A DNA stretch of 7,809 nt from an uncultured Gemmatimonadota bacterium (GTDB taxonomy: Bacteria > Gemmatimonadota > Gemmatimonadetes > Gemmatimonadales > Gemmatimonadaceae). The translations under genes were made by a program, and so were the position numbers. Shown in pieces: positions 7,171-7,809 of the stretch (position 1 is the stretch's first letter; every line of letters starts with the position of its first letter). Where the stretch lies: contig CAMLIT010000161.1 of assembly GCA_946480295.1 (NCBI GenBank), positions 1 through 7,809 on the forward strand. The letters are read 5' to 3'. The notes under the pieces were generated by a model. That model did no database searches and was not told the origin of the DNA. It was given only the letters and a program-made list of their open reading frames with translations.

Positions 7171-7809
7171 TCATGCACCCGCGCGGAGCGCGTCCCGTGC
7201 ATCGCGCCCCGCCCCGGCCTGCAGCCGGTACAACCGCTCGTAGAGCCCGCCCCTGGCCATGAGCTGACGATGCGTGCCGCGCTCGCGCACGTGGCCATGG
7301 TGGAGCACGAGGATCTCGTCGGCGCCGACGATCGTGCTCAGACGATGCGCGATCGCGATCGTCGTGCGGCCCGTCATCAGCACCTCGAGCGCACGCTGGA
7401 TCTCCGCCTCGATCTGGCTGTCCACCGCGCTCGTCGCTTCGTCGAGGATGAGCAGCGCCGGATCCGCGGCGATCGCGCGCGCGAACGACAGGAGCTGCCG
7501 CTCGCCGACGCTGATCGATGCGCCGCGCTCGCCGAGCACGTGCGCGTACCCGTTCGGCAGCCGCCGGATGATCCGATCGGCGCCGACGCGCGCGGCGGCC
7601 GCCGCCACCTCTTCGTCGGTGAGCGGTGTCGATAGCCGGATGTTGCTCGCCACGTCGCCGGCGAAGAGGAAGATGTCCTGCTGCACGTAGCCGATGAGGG
7701 CGCGCAGCTCGCCGACGTCCATCTCGCGGATGTCGACGCCGTTGATCGTGATGCGCCCGCGCTGCGGATCGTAGAAGCGCAGCAGCAGGTTCACGATCGT
7801 CGTCTTGCC
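7171..7809 (-). CDS. ABC exporter, ATP-binding domain (C-terminal part; 5' end outside window)
   Basis: The frame is open to the window edge and gives 212 C-terminal residues, starting inside the Walker A motif (GKTT). The GTG at 7794 is internal. The order of motifs is that of a type IV (ABCB/MsbA-like) exporter nucleotide-binding domain: Q-loop YVQQDIFLF (41-49), signature ISVGERQLLSFARAI (99-113), Walker B LLILDEATSAVD (119-130) with catalytic Glu124, and switch His155 in IAHRLSTI. The membrane domain would be encoded beyond the window. SVGER in place of LSGGQ, and the whole C-terminal part, resemble MdlB/YheH/YknV-like subunits, which often work as heterodimers; this suggests a partner half-transporter just upstream. 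The substrate cannot be told. Both ATPase acidic residues are intact, so this half should be catalytically competent. Confidence 0.94.
   Translation of the reverse strand, partial: GKTTIVNLLLRFYDPQRGRITINGVDIREMDVGELRALIGYVQQDIFLFAGDVASNIRLSTPLTDEEVAAAAARVGADRIIRRLPNGYAHVLGERGASISVGERQLLSFARAIAADPALLILDEATSAVDSQIEAEIQRALEVLMTGRTTIAIAHRLSTIVGADEILVLHHGHVRERGTHRQLMARGGLYERLYRLQAGAGRDARDALRAGA

Noticed and set aside
6350..7243. 297-codon plus-strand open frame opposite the FHA gene
   Set aside because: Composition is His/Arg/Ala-rich without motifs and it lies fully antisense to a gene with clear FHA motifs.
5619..7298. Open extension upstream of the PP2C gene, in the same frame, which would make an 826-residue protein
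   Set aside because: It reads as Arg/Gly-rich noise overlapping the FHA gene in another frame; the phosphatase domain begins at the ATG at 5618.

Overview
This is a GC-rich bacterial chromosomal segment with two blocks of genes that converge near position 4550. Dense coding, short overlaps and very high third-position GC fit a free-living high-GC lineage such as Gemmatimonadota, Myxococcota or Acidobacteriota. The sequence alone does not decide between these. I see no phage, transposase, integrase, CRISPR, tRNA or rRNA sequence.

Plus strand, left half. The window opens inside a gene for a hybrid malic enzyme of the MaeB type: the end of the malic-enzyme part followed by a complete phosphotransacetylase-like domain. 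Four bases later comes pckA, the ATP-dependent phosphoenolpyruvate carboxykinase. Together they cover the C4-to-C3 exits of the TCA cycle, malate to pyruvate and oxaloacetate to PEP. A 207-base gap with two inverted repeats follows, then a gene for an HD-domain phosphohydrolase of the dNTPase-like COG1078 family.

Convergence zone, 4480-4620. This 141-base non-coding stretch holds a 17-base tandem duplication, two facing arrays of degenerate TTGGTCA-like heptamers, and a long imperfect hairpin that is probably a shared terminator.

Minus strand, right half, in transcription order. First is the C-terminal part of an ABC exporter subunit, cut by the window edge. Next is a protein with one degenerate and two recognisable FHA domains and a C-terminal membrane anchor. 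It is followed by a PP2C-type Ser/Thr phosphatase and a 66-residue protein of unknown function. The last three are tightly coupled, with TAATG and GTGA junctions. They look like one phosphorylation-signalling module in which a membrane-tethered phosphothreonine reader is made together with a phosphatase. No kinase is visible in the window.

The ordinary genes are well supported. The least explained items are the 66-residue protein, the unusual FHA adaptor, and the repeats and hairpins in the two intergenic regions.
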